This document shows, in pieces, positions 33,945-42,540 of a stretch of DNA of 47,365 nucleotides. Below the pieces are notes generated by a model. It was not told the DNA's origin and ran no database searches. It was given only the letters and a program-made list of their open reading frames with translations. A program made the position numbers and the translations under genes. How positions within the stretch are numbered: position 1 is the stretch's first letter; each line of letters starts with the position of its first letter. The DNA is from a virus, in the IMG/VR virus record IMGVR_UViG_3300020578_003511, positions 1-47,365 of that record, one strand, 5' to 3'.

Positions 33945-34701
33945 CTGATTTAAACTGATAATCAAACAAATTATTAGCACAGGTATAAGTTTGATATTTA
34001 CCCACAAGATGGTCTGGAAATGGAATGTATTCTATTTCACCATCTTCTTTTTGTGCAATGAATTCAGCAACTTCTTGAAAACTAATTGGTTTACCAGTCC
34101 CCAAGTCATAAATTCCAGACGGTGCTTCATTATTCAAAACAATATTTACAATATCATCAACGCATATAAAATCGCGCAGAAACTTATCAGAACCTTCAAA
34201 AAGTTTTAGTTTACCAGTTTCTCTTATTTGTTTTGTAAATTTTGAAATTGGTGATGCTTGATCTTCCTTATGATCTTCTCCTATACCATATACATTAAAG
34301 TATCTAAATCCTTGAATAGAAGAAAACCTGTCTAGATTATCTTGCACAAAATAATCAATCTGCAACTTGGTGATTGCATAATAATTCAATGGATTAATTT
34401 GTCCATTTGTGTTTCCATAAACAGATGCAGATGATGCATACTTGACTGGAATTTGATATTGAATTGCACGTTCAAATAATTGCAAAGTGAACTCAACATT
34501 ATGATGATGTAGAGTACGAATGTTGCGTTCTGTTGTTGATGAAATTGCTCCTTGATGAAGAATTAAAGAGACTTCATTCCAACGATCAAAGGAGGATAAG
34601 AATCTAAAGCAATCATCTTTTTCAACTTCAATGACTGGTTCTTGAAGACACGAAAGAAAGTTTTGTCCAATAAAACCTTTTGATCCAGTAAGAATTATCA
34701 T
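33922..34701 (-). CDS. hldD: ADP-L-glycero-D-manno-heptose 6-epimerase
   Basis: 259 aa on the minus strand, the only convincing minus-strand gene. GSKGFIG (6-12) is the NAD(P)-binding motif; HQGAISSTTE, YASSASVYG (88-96), Tyr108-x3-Lys112, FRYFNVYGIGEDHK, LFEGSDKFLRDFICVDDI and IEYIPFPDHLVGKYQ all match HldD. It is shorter than the roughly 310-aa cellular enzyme, mainly through shortened loops. It epimerises ADP-D,D-heptose to ADP-L,D-heptose, the donor for GT9 enzymes. It converges on the cupin gene with a 23-nt overlap and has its own sigma70-like promoter, so timing may differ from its pathway partners. Confidence 0.9.
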   Translation of the reverse strand: MIILTGSKGFIGQNFLSCLQEPVIEVEKDDCFRFLSSFDRWNEVSLILHQGAISSTTERNIRTLHHHNVEFTLQLFERAIQYQIPVKYASSASVYGNTNGQINPLNYYAITKLQIDYFVQDNLDRFSSIQGFRYFNVYGIGEDHKEDQASPISKFTKQIRETGKLKLFEGSDKFLRDFICVDDIVNIVLNNEAPSGIYDLGTGKPISFQEVAEFIAQKEDGEIEYIPFPDHLVGKYQTYTCANNLFDYQFKSVKEYLQL

Positions 34702-34713
34702 TGTTTTTGATTA

Positions 34714-34742
34714 ATTATAACAGCAATAAATAATAAAAGCAA
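34714..34742 (-). promoter_or_regulatory. Sigma70-like promoter for hldD
   Basis: On the minus strand a perfect TATAAT (34714-34719) lies 17 bp downstream of a weak TTGCTT (34737-34742). It sits just upstream of the hldD start and is interleaved with the late octamer for the fibre gene on the other strand. Confidence 0.4.
34725..34732 (+). promoter_or_regulatory. Late promoter octamer for the first stalked RCC1 fibre
   Basis: AATAAATA (7 of 8) lies 38 bases upstream of ATG 34763 in the divergent intergenic space. Confidence 0.45.
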
Positions 34743-34762
34743 CTAGAAGTATAATAGTTATA

Positions 34763-36460
34763 ATGTCTGTAACTAAAGCTCAACTCTTATCCCCAGTAGG
34801 AATTGTTACTGCATCAGGCGTAAATGTAAGCGGTACGATTACTGCTACTAGTTTTTCAGGTAGCGGTGCAAATTTAACTGGGGTTGGCGTTACAGCAGGG
34901 GCAAGTGTTAATACATCAGGTATTATTACAGCAGTTAGTTTTTCTGGTGATGGAAGTAATTTAAGTGGTATTGGTATTGGATCTACTGCAAATGTTGCTA
35001 CAACAGGAATTATCACAGCATCAAAGTTTTCTGGAAGTGGTATCGGATTAACAAACATTGGTGGACCTATCGCAGGATTGGTTTATAGTCCACCCATTGG
35101 TGCTACGGGTATTGGTTCATTATCCAATATTTCAATTACATTCAGTAAACCAATTCAAGCAGGTGTTGGTACAATTACTTTAAGAACTGATAGTGCGACT
35201 GGTTCAATTATTGAAAGTTTTGATGTTGGAACAAGTTCCTCTATTAGTATTAGTGGAGCAAAACTGATTATTGACCCAACAAGTAATCTAGGTGCAGGTA
35301 CAACGCATTATGTTGTAATTCCAGCAGGAGCACTGAAAGATACTTATGCTGGTATTTCAAGTAATGTAGGTATTACCAGTTATTATTTTAGAACACAACA
35401 AATTGATTATTCTTTATTTGCATGGGGGTATAATGTTCTTGGGGCATTAGGACAAAATGATACTACAACTCGTTCATCACCAATACAAATTCCAGGAACA
35501 CAGTGGAATAAAGTTACTGATGGGTACTCAAGTTTACTAGCAACTAAAACAGATGGAACGTTGTGGGCATGTGGATACAATAATTTCGGTGAACTAGGTC
35601 AGAATGATCAAGTAAATTATTCATCACCAAGACAAATTCCAGGAACACAGTGGAGTTCTTTGGATGCAGATAATTATGTATTTTTAGCAACTAAAACAGA
35701 TGGAACGTTGTGGGGATGTGGAAATAACGGTTATGCAGCATTAGGACAAAACAATCAAACATATTATTATTCATCACCAGTACAAATTCCAGGAACACAA
35801 TGGAGATCTGTGCATGCTGGGGGTTTGCATACGCTAGCAACTAAAACTGATGGAACTTTATGGGCGTGGGGACATGCTCCCCAAGGACAACTAGGGCAAA
35901 ATGATACAGTACCACGTTCATCACCAAGACAAATTCCAGGAACACAATGGAATACAGCTTCCGTTGGATATTATAGTTCAATAGCGACAAAAACCGATGG
36001 AACCTTGTGGGTTTGGGGCGATGCTTCTTATGGAGTTTTAGGACAAAATGATGTAGCAAATCGTTCATCACCAAGACAAATTCCAGGAACACAGTGGTCC
36101 GTAATTCAATCTGTATATCATGCTCAAGGATCAATGTTCGCAACTAAAACAGATGGAACGTTGTGGGCATGGGGATATAATTATCGGGCAATTCTTGGAC
36201 AAAATGATATAACAGATCGTTCATCACCAAGACAAATTCCAGGAACACAGTGGAGATCTATAAGCAGCAGATATCGACATGTTGTAGCAACAAAAACTGA
36301 TGGAACATTATGGGCATGGGGATCTAATGCTTTCGGTAAATTAGGATTGAATAATACAACATATTGCTCATCGCCGGTACAAATTCCAGGAACCACATGG
36401 AGTTCTATGGTTACAGCTGGTACTTTCAATTCATTCGCTATTAAAGAAACATCATCATAA
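34763..36460 (+). CDS. Stalked RCC1 fibre 1 (short-stalk type)
   Basis: 565 aa. Residues 1-103 are shaft repeats of the form IITAxSFSGDGSNLSG; 104-210 are an Ig-like (Big_5-type) module (SPPIGATGIGSLSNISITFSKP ... GAGTTHYVVIPAGALKDTY); 218-560 are seven RCC1 blades. The N-terminus (MSVTKAQLLSPVG) is shared with the fibres at 40823 and 42541, indicating a common attachment. Blade 4 shares 62 nt with copy 2 at 18624 and blade 7 shares 83 nt with the 38664 gene. Blades 2 and 3 have Cys in place of Trp in the WG motif. Confidence 0.85.
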   Translation: MSVTKAQLLSPVGIVTASGVNVSGTITATSFSGSGANLTGVGVTAGASVNTSGIITAVSFSGDGSNLSGIGIGSTANVATTGIITASKFSGSGIGLTNIGGPIAGLVYSPPIGATGIGSLSNISITFSKPIQAGVGTITLRTDSATGSIIESFDVGTSSSISISGAKLIIDPTSNLGAGTTHYVVIPAGALKDTYAGISSNVGITSYYFRTQQIDYSLFAWGYNVLGALGQNDTTTRSSPIQIPGTQWNKVTDGYSSLLATKTDGTLWACGYNNFGELGQNDQVNYSSPRQIPGTQWSSLDADNYVFLATKTDGTLWGCGNNGYAALGQNNQTYYYSSPVQIPGTQWRSVHAGGLHTLATKTDGTLWAWGHAPQGQLGQNDTVPRSSPRQIPGTQWNTASVGYYSSIATKTDGTLWVWGDASYGVLGQNDVANRSSPRQIPGTQWSVIQSVYHAQGSMFATKTDGTLWAWGYNYRAILGQNDITDRSSPRQIPGTQWRSISSRYRHVVATKTDGTLWAWGSNAFGKLGLNNTTYCSSPVQIPGTTWSSMVTAGTFNSFAIKETSS

Positions 36461-36463
36461 ATA
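36456..36463 (+). promoter_or_regulatory. Late promoter octamer overlapping the upstream stop
   Basis: CATAAATA (7 of 8), with the TAA stop of the preceding fibre inside it, lies 22 bases before ATG 36478 and is followed by the recurring CCTAAAAAACGATAATGGCG leader. Confidence 0.6.
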
Positions 36464-36477
36464 CCTAAAAAACGATA

Positions 36478-38646
36478 ATGGCGTTAAACTTTCCTGATAG
36501 TCCTTCACTAAATGACTTATACACTGACCCAACAACAGGGTTTACATATCAGTGGAATGGTGAAGTATGGAAAAGTGCAGTATTATCAAATCCGGATTCA
36601 ATCAAAGAACTTACAGATATTTCATCATCATTTAATGGTATAACAACATCATTTTCACTAGCAATATCAGGCAATTCAGTTACACCAACCAATGCACAAC
36701 AACTAATTATTAATCTTGGTGGTGTAATTCAAAATGCAGGAAATGATTATACAGTTTCTGGTAGCACACTTTACTTCACAACACCACCATCATCAGGGCT
36801 TACATTCACTGGAATATTTGTTGGATCTGCATTAGCATTAAACACAGTATCATCTTATGCAGTAGAACCACAAGACTTAACAACAGGTGGTCCTTCATGG
36901 AATACTTCTGGTGATGTAAGAATTTCTGGTGTCGGTACAGTTTCTAATACTGGATCAGCAACCACAGCACTGTATGTTGCTGGTGGTGCTAGAATTACTG
37001 GTATTCTAACTGTTGGTTCATCAAGCGTCACAATCAATGGTGTTACTGATAGAATTAGTGTAGGAACTGGATTAACAATCAGTTCATCAGGTATCACTGC
37101 TGGTGTAATTACTGCGACAACATTCTATGGTGATGGTAGCAATCTAACAGGTGTTGGTGTTGGATCCACAGCAAACATCAATACAACTGGTATTATTACT
37201 GCATCATACTTCTATGGATCTGGTATTGGAATTACAAATGCAGGTCCATTAGGTAGAATTACACCAATTTCTTATTCACCTGCGATTGGTGCGACAAATC
37301 AAAGTCCTGATGTAAGTGTTGTAATTACTTTCAATAAACCACTGGTGGCTGCTGCCGGAACAATTACCATTAGAAGTGGAAGTGCATCAGGATCAATTGT
37401 TGAAAGTTTTGATGTTCAGACAAGCCCACTTTTAAGTATCAGTGGTGGTGTTCTTACAATTAATCCAACGGACTCAACAATTGGTACTGGAACAACTTAT
37501 TTCGTTGTTGTACCTGAAAATGCATATAAAGATATTTTAGGTTCTTCTGGTAACGTAGGAATTACAACTTATAGTTTTACAACTGCAACACAATTCTTGC
37601 AGTTGTTTTCAACAGGTCAAAATCACACTGGACAATTGGGTCAAAATGATAGAACATATCGTTCATCACCAATACAAATTCCAGGTATTCAATGGTCTCG
37701 TATTTCTAGTGGTGCGGATTTTGGTTTTGGAATAAAAACAGATGGAACCTTATGGGCATGGGGCAATAATCAATCTTCTAGATTAGGACAAAATAGTACT
37801 ACACAATATTCATCGCCAAGACAAATTCCTGGGACACAATGGAGTGAAGTTGGTGGCGCTTATAATATTGGAATAGCTAAAAAAACAGATAATACTTTAT
37901 GGGTTTGGGGACAGAATAATAGAGGAAACTTAGGTCAAAATGATATAACTTATTATTCATCACCAAGACAAATTCCAGGAACACAGTGGAATACGTTTTC
38001 TTCATGCTATTTTACAATTTTTGCAACTAAAACAGATGGAACTTTATGGTCATGGGGAAGTAATCAGTACGGAGAATTAGGTATCAATCTTAGTGGTCAA
38101 TATCGTTCATCACCAACACAAATTCCAGGAACACAATGGGGATCTTTGGGTGGGGGAGGATATCATATGTCGGCAACAAAAACTGACGGAACTTTATGGG
38201 CATGGGGTTATAATGGAAATGGAAATTTAGGTCTCAACGATACCGCAAATCGTTTATCACCTGTTCAAGTTCCAGGAACACAATGGAACAATACTGTATC
38301 TGTAAATTATGTGGGAATGTTCACTAGAAGTAATGGGACATTGTGGTCTTGTGGTTATAATAACTTTGGTGCATTAGGACAAAATGATAGAACACAATAC
38401 TCATCACCAAGACAAATTCCAGGAACACAGTGGGATATATCATTAGTTGATGGTTCTTCAAGTGCATTCCATACAATAGCGAAAAAAACAGACGGAACAT
38501 TATGGATGTGGGGTCAAGGTTCTACTGGACAATTAATACAAAACAGTCCAATAGATCTTTCATCGCCAGTTCAAGTTCCAGGAACACAGTGGACACGCGC
38601 AGCCACAGGGTATAGACATTCCTTCGTAATGAAATCAGTAACATAA
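36478..38646 (+). CDS. Stalked RCC1 fibre 2 (long-stalk type)
   Basis: 722 aa. N-terminal MALNFPDSPSLNDLY and YQWNGEVWKS form the attachment domain shared with the fibres at 38664 and 44229. A second module (about 45-120; SFNGITTSFSLAISG) and shaft repeats (TTFYGDGSNLTGVG) reach residue 260; an Ig-like module spans about 262-370; seven RCC1 blades start near 375. Blade 1 ends QIPGIQW and blade 5 reads RLSP, small departures from the consensus. The stalk is about 150 aa longer than in the short type. Confidence 0.85.
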   Translation: MALNFPDSPSLNDLYTDPTTGFTYQWNGEVWKSAVLSNPDSIKELTDISSSFNGITTSFSLAISGNSVTPTNAQQLIINLGGVIQNAGNDYTVSGSTLYFTTPPSSGLTFTGIFVGSALALNTVSSYAVEPQDLTTGGPSWNTSGDVRISGVGTVSNTGSATTALYVAGGARITGILTVGSSSVTINGVTDRISVGTGLTISSSGITAGVITATTFYGDGSNLTGVGVGSTANINTTGIITASYFYGSGIGITNAGPLGRITPISYSPAIGATNQSPDVSVVITFNKPLVAAAGTITIRSGSASGSIVESFDVQTSPLLSISGGVLTINPTDSTIGTGTTYFVVVPENAYKDILGSSGNVGITTYSFTTATQFLQLFSTGQNHTGQLGQNDRTYRSSPIQIPGIQWSRISSGADFGFGIKTDGTLWAWGNNQSSRLGQNSTTQYSSPRQIPGTQWSEVGGAYNIGIAKKTDNTLWVWGQNNRGNLGQNDITYYSSPRQIPGTQWNTFSSCYFTIFATKTDGTLWSWGSNQYGELGINLSGQYRSSPTQIPGTQWGSLGGGGYHMSATKTDGTLWAWGYNGNGNLGLNDTANRLSPVQVPGTQWNNTVSVNYVGMFTRSNGTLWSCGYNNFGALGQNDRTQYSSPRQIPGTQWDISLVDGSSSAFHTIAKKTDGTLWMWGQGSTGQLIQNSPIDLSSPVQVPGTQWTRAATGYRHSFVMKSVT

Positions 38647-38649
38647 ATA
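38642..38649 (+). promoter_or_regulatory. Late promoter octamer overlapping the upstream stop
   Basis: CATAAATA (7 of 8) includes the upstream TAA stop and lies 22 bases before ATG 38664; the same leader as at 36456 follows. Confidence 0.6.
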
Positions 38650-38663
38650 CCTAAAAAACGATA

Positions 38664-40808
38664 ATGGCGATAAATTTTCCTGATAGTCCATCGTTAAATC
38701 AAATTTTCAATGATACAACATCTGGTTTTAGTTTCCAGTGGAATGGTGAAGTATGGAAAAGTTATGTAGATCCAACGATTGGTAATACAACCAAACTAGA
38801 TGATATCAGTGCTTCATTTAATGGAAGCACACAAACCTTTGCACTTACAGTTAATGGAACTGCTGCAACTGCTGATTTAGATCCAGCAAAAATTCTACTT
38901 AGCTTAGGTGGTGTAGCACAAAACCCAGTAGAAGACTATACAATCAGTGGTACAAACATTACATTTACCACTGCACCTGCGAATGGTCTTACATTTTTCG
39001 CAGTTATTTTAGAAACAGGTATATCAAAAGACTATATTTCTTCTGGTATCATTGGTCCAACAGGTCTTTCAACTGGTGGATTTTCTTGGAACACTGGTGG
39101 TGATTTATACATCAGTGGTGTTGCGACAGTTGCAAATACAGGTACAGCAACAACAGCATTATATGTTTCAGGAAATGCTAGAATTGCTGGTATTCTGACT
39201 GTTGGTTCTTCAAGTATTACGTTTGATGGTACAAATAATAGAATTACTGGAACAGGTATTACAATTAGCAGTGGTGGTATTGTAGCAAGCGCAATCACTG
39301 CGACCAGTTATTCTGGTGATGGTGCAAATCTTACTGGTGCAGGATTAGGTCCAACAAGTAACATCAACACCACAGGTATCATCACTGCATCTAAATTCTC
39401 TGGTGATGCAACATACTTAACTGATATTGGTGGTGTAATTCAAGGTATTGTTTATAATCCTACTGTTGGTGCAACTGGTATTGCAGCCACAACAAACATT
39501 GATATTACATTTAACAAACCAATCAAAGCAGGTATTGGAACGATTACATTAAGAACTGATAGTGCATCAGGATCAATTGTTGAAAGTTATGATATTACTT
39601 CAAGTAATCGTCTTACAATCAGCGGTGCGAAGTTAACAATTGACCCCACTAGCAATTTAGGTGCAGGTACAACGCACTTTGTTGTAGTTCCTGCTGGTAC
39701 AGTCAAAGACTTGTTTAATACTGGTAGCAATGCTGTAATTGATACTTATAGTTTCACGACACAATCTTTTACCCTGTTTAGTTTTGGAAGAAATCCCAAT
39801 GGACAATTAGGACAAAATGATACAGTAAGACGTTCATCACCAACACAAATTCCAGGAACACAATGGAGTTATATAAACTCTGCAAACTATCATTCATTAG
39901 CAACAAAAACTGATGGAACTTTGTGGGCATGGGGATCTAATGCTTTCGGTAAATTAGGATTGAATAATACAACATATTGCTCATCGCCGGTACAAATTCC
40001 AGGAACATCATGGAGATTTATTTCTTCTGATTATAACACCACAATAGCAACTAAAACCGATGGAACTTTATGGGCATGGGGAAATAATGGTGCCGGAGAA
40101 TTGGGACAATCTAATACATACAATCGTTCATCACCAATTCAAATTCCAGGAACACAGTGGGGAAATATATCTGCGACTGCAAGTGATACATTTGCAACTA
40201 AAACCGATGGAACATTATGGTCATGGGGATATAATAGTTATGGTCAGTTGGGACAAAATGATAGAGTAAATCGTTCATCACCAATACAAATTCCAGGAAC
40301 ACAGTGGAATAATATACAAACAGGATTCTATTCTACATTTGCAACTAAAACCGATGGAACTTTATGGGCATGGGGATATAATCATAGAGGACAACTGGGA
40401 CAAAATAATACAACATATCGTTCATCACCAGTACAAATTCCAGGAACATCGTGGAATTCTATAGGTGGTTTTCTTCAACATTTTTTAGCAACAAAAACCG
40501 ATGGAACATTATGGTCATGGGGATATAATAATGCCGGAAGATTGGGACAAAATGATACAGTATTTCGTTCATCACCAGTTCAAGTTCCAGGCACACAATG
40601 GAGTTCTATAAGTGCTGGTGGTCAACATTCACTAGCTACTAAAACTGATGGAACTTTATGGGCATGGGGTAGAAATTATTTTGGAGAACTTGGAGCAAAT
40701 ACCTCTGGTTCAGCAGCATATCGTTCATCACCAATACAAATTCCAGGAACATCTTGGAGTTCTGTTTCTGCTGGTTATCAAAGTTCATCAGCAATCAAAT
40801 CACAATAA
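38664..40808 (+). CDS. Stalked RCC1 fibre 3 (long-stalk type)
   Basis: 714 aa. The first 44 bases of the gene are identical to those of the 44229 gene (MAINFPDSPSLNQIF). A beta module (SFNGSTQTFALTVNG), shaft repeats (ATSYSGDGANLTGAG), an Ig-like module (NPTVGATGIAATTNIDITFNKP ... AGTTHFVVVPAGTVKDLF) and seven RCC1 blades from about residue 370 follow. Blade 2 shares 83 nt with blade 7 of the 34763 gene, and the blade 6-7 junction shares 85 nt with the 42541 gene. Blade 7 has an insert (ANTSGSAAYRSSP). Confidence 0.85.
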   Translation: MAINFPDSPSLNQIFNDTTSGFSFQWNGEVWKSYVDPTIGNTTKLDDISASFNGSTQTFALTVNGTAATADLDPAKILLSLGGVAQNPVEDYTISGTNITFTTAPANGLTFFAVILETGISKDYISSGIIGPTGLSTGGFSWNTGGDLYISGVATVANTGTATTALYVSGNARIAGILTVGSSSITFDGTNNRITGTGITISSGGIVASAITATSYSGDGANLTGAGLGPTSNINTTGIITASKFSGDATYLTDIGGVIQGIVYNPTVGATGIAATTNIDITFNKPIKAGIGTITLRTDSASGSIVESYDITSSNRLTISGAKLTIDPTSNLGAGTTHFVVVPAGTVKDLFNTGSNAVIDTYSFTTQSFTLFSFGRNPNGQLGQNDTVRRSSPTQIPGTQWSYINSANYHSLATKTDGTLWAWGSNAFGKLGLNNTTYCSSPVQIPGTSWRFISSDYNTTIATKTDGTLWAWGNNGAGELGQSNTYNRSSPIQIPGTQWGNISATASDTFATKTDGTLWSWGYNSYGQLGQNDRVNRSSPIQIPGTQWNNIQTGFYSTFATKTDGTLWAWGYNHRGQLGQNNTTYRSSPVQIPGTSWNSIGGFLQHFLATKTDGTLWSWGYNNAGRLGQNDTVFRSSPVQVPGTQWSSISAGGQHSLATKTDGTLWAWGRNYFGELGANTSGSAAYRSSPIQIPGTSWSSVSAGYQSSSAIKSQ

Positions 40809-40811
40809 ATA
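40804..40811 (+). promoter_or_regulatory. Late promoter octamer overlapping the upstream stop
   Basis: AATAAATA (7 of 8) contains the upstream TAA and lies 19 bases before ATG 40823. Confidence 0.55.
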
Positions 40812-40822
40812 CCTAAAAAACC

Positions 40823-42526
40823 ATGAGCCAGTCTAATGCACAACTTGTAGCACCAGTTGGAATATTCACTGCATCAGGTATCAATGCATCTGGTGTTGTA
40901 ACTGCTACTAGTTTTTCTGGTGATGGTTCACAATTACAAGGTGTTGGTGTAGGAACCACAGGAAGTATCAATTCATCTGGTATTGTTACTGCATCTGCTT
41001 TTTATGGTAATGGTGCTAATCTAACTGGTATTACACTGATTGGCCCAACAGATAATTATACAACAACAGGTATCATCACTGCTGGTTCTTTTTATGGTGA
41101 TGGTATTGGTATCACAAATATTGGTGGTCCTTTAAGTCCAATCATTTATTCACCTGGTATTGGTGTAACAAACATAAGTAATGATACGAATATTGTTATC
41201 ACATTCAACAAACCAATCGCAGCGGCAGCAGCAACAACAGGTATTTCAACAATTACTTTAAGAAGCGGTAGTGCATCAGGAACGATTGTTGAAAGTTATG
41301 ATATTGCGAATGTTGCTGCTGGATCTAGCGTAAGTATTAGTGGTGCTGTTCTTACAATTAATCCAACGGACTCAGTAATCAGTGCTGGAACAACTTTTTA
41401 TGTTGTTATACCTGCTGGAACATTACAAGACACAATTGATACAAGCGATAATACTGGAATTACAACTTATAGTTTTACAACTGCGGCACAGTATTTGCAG
41501 TTGTTTGGGTGGGGAAATAATCAATATGCTGAATTGGGTCTTAATGATGTAATATTACGTTCATCACCAACACAAATTCCAGGAACACAGTGGAATTCTG
41601 TAAATGGTGGTAATGAACATTCATTAGCAACAAAAACTGATGGAACCTTATGGTCATGGGGTTATAACCGTGGAACTTTAGGTATAAATGACGTTATACC
41701 ACGTTCATCACCGGTACAAGTTCCAGGCACACAATGGAGTTCTATAAGTGCTGGTAGTCATTTATTTGCAACTAAAACTGATGGAACACTGTGGACATGG
41801 GGTGGTAATTTACTTGGACAGTTAGGACAAAATAACAGAGTAGATTATTCATCACCAACACAAATTCCAGGAACACAATGGAATTTTATAAATGCTGCAC
41901 TTGGTATTTCACTAGCAACAAAAACTGATGGAACTTTATGGGTATGGGGAGGAAATGGAAATGGACAATTAGGATTAAATAATAGAATAGGTCGCTCATC
42001 ACCAACACAAATTCCAGGAACCCAATGGAATAAAATTGCTGGTTCTAATACACTTGCAGTAGCAACCAAAACTGATGGAACACTATGGGCATGGGGTCGC
42101 AATTATCAGGGACAATTAGGACAAAATAATACAACATATCGTTCATCACCAACACAAATTCCAGGAACATCATGGAATTCTGTAAGTGCTGATAGTGTTA
42201 CTACATTAGCAACCAAAACTGATGGAACTTTATGGTCATGGGGTTATAATTATCTGGGAAATCTAGGACAAAATAATACAGTACAATATTCATCACCAAG
42301 ACAAATTCCAGGAACACAATGGAATGCTATTAATTATGAAAACGGGATTAGTTTTGCAACAAAAACTGATGGAACTATGTGGGCTTGGGGTCGAAATACT
42401 TATGGACAATTGGGATTAAATAATACAATAGGTCGCTCATCACCAACACAAGTTCCAGGGACACAGTGGACATCTTCAATTTCTTCGGGCAATCATTCCT
42501 CATTTGCTATCAAAACAGTAACATAA
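40823..42526 (+). CDS. Stalked RCC1 fibre 4 (short-stalk type)
   Basis: 567 aa. Short N-terminus (MSQSNAQLVAPVG), shaft repeats (TATSFSGDGSQLQGVG, GSFYGDGIGITNIGG), an Ig-like module (SPGIGVTNISNDTNIVITFNKP, with a small AAAATTG insert) and seven RCC1 blades from about residue 226. Blade 2 is one residue shorter (GYNRGTLG). Blade 3 shares 66 nt with blade 3 of copy 1 at 16728, although the genes lie 24 kb apart. Confidence 0.85.
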   Translation: MSQSNAQLVAPVGIFTASGINASGVVTATSFSGDGSQLQGVGVGTTGSINSSGIVTASAFYGNGANLTGITLIGPTDNYTTTGIITAGSFYGDGIGITNIGGPLSPIIYSPGIGVTNISNDTNIVITFNKPIAAAAATTGISTITLRSGSASGTIVESYDIANVAAGSSVSISGAVLTINPTDSVISAGTTFYVVIPAGTLQDTIDTSDNTGITTYSFTTAAQYLQLFGWGNNQYAELGLNDVILRSSPTQIPGTQWNSVNGGNEHSLATKTDGTLWSWGYNRGTLGINDVIPRSSPVQVPGTQWSSISAGSHLFATKTDGTLWTWGGNLLGQLGQNNRVDYSSPTQIPGTQWNFINAALGISLATKTDGTLWVWGGNGNGQLGLNNRIGRSSPTQIPGTQWNKIAGSNTLAVATKTDGTLWAWGRNYQGQLGQNNTTYRSSPTQIPGTSWNSVSADSVTTLATKTDGTLWSWGYNYLGNLGQNNTVQYSSPRQIPGTQWNAINYENGISFATKTDGTMWAWGRNTYGQLGLNNTIGRSSPTQVPGTQWTSSISSGNHSSFAIKTVT

Positions 42527-42529
42527 ATA
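42522..42529 (+). promoter_or_regulatory. Late promoter octamer overlapping the upstream stop
   Basis: CATAAATA (7 of 8) contains the upstream TAA and lies 19 bases before ATG 42541. Confidence 0.55.
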
Positions 42530-42540
42530 CCTAAAAAACA

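Noticed and set aside
36181-36429. Minus-strand open frames opposite RCC1 blades (also at 24182, 35841, 41845, 43424)
   Set aside because: They recur opposite the same blade codons with the same translated words (VPGICTGDE, FLEFVLVMND), so they are shadows of the repeat rather than a conserved antisense gene.
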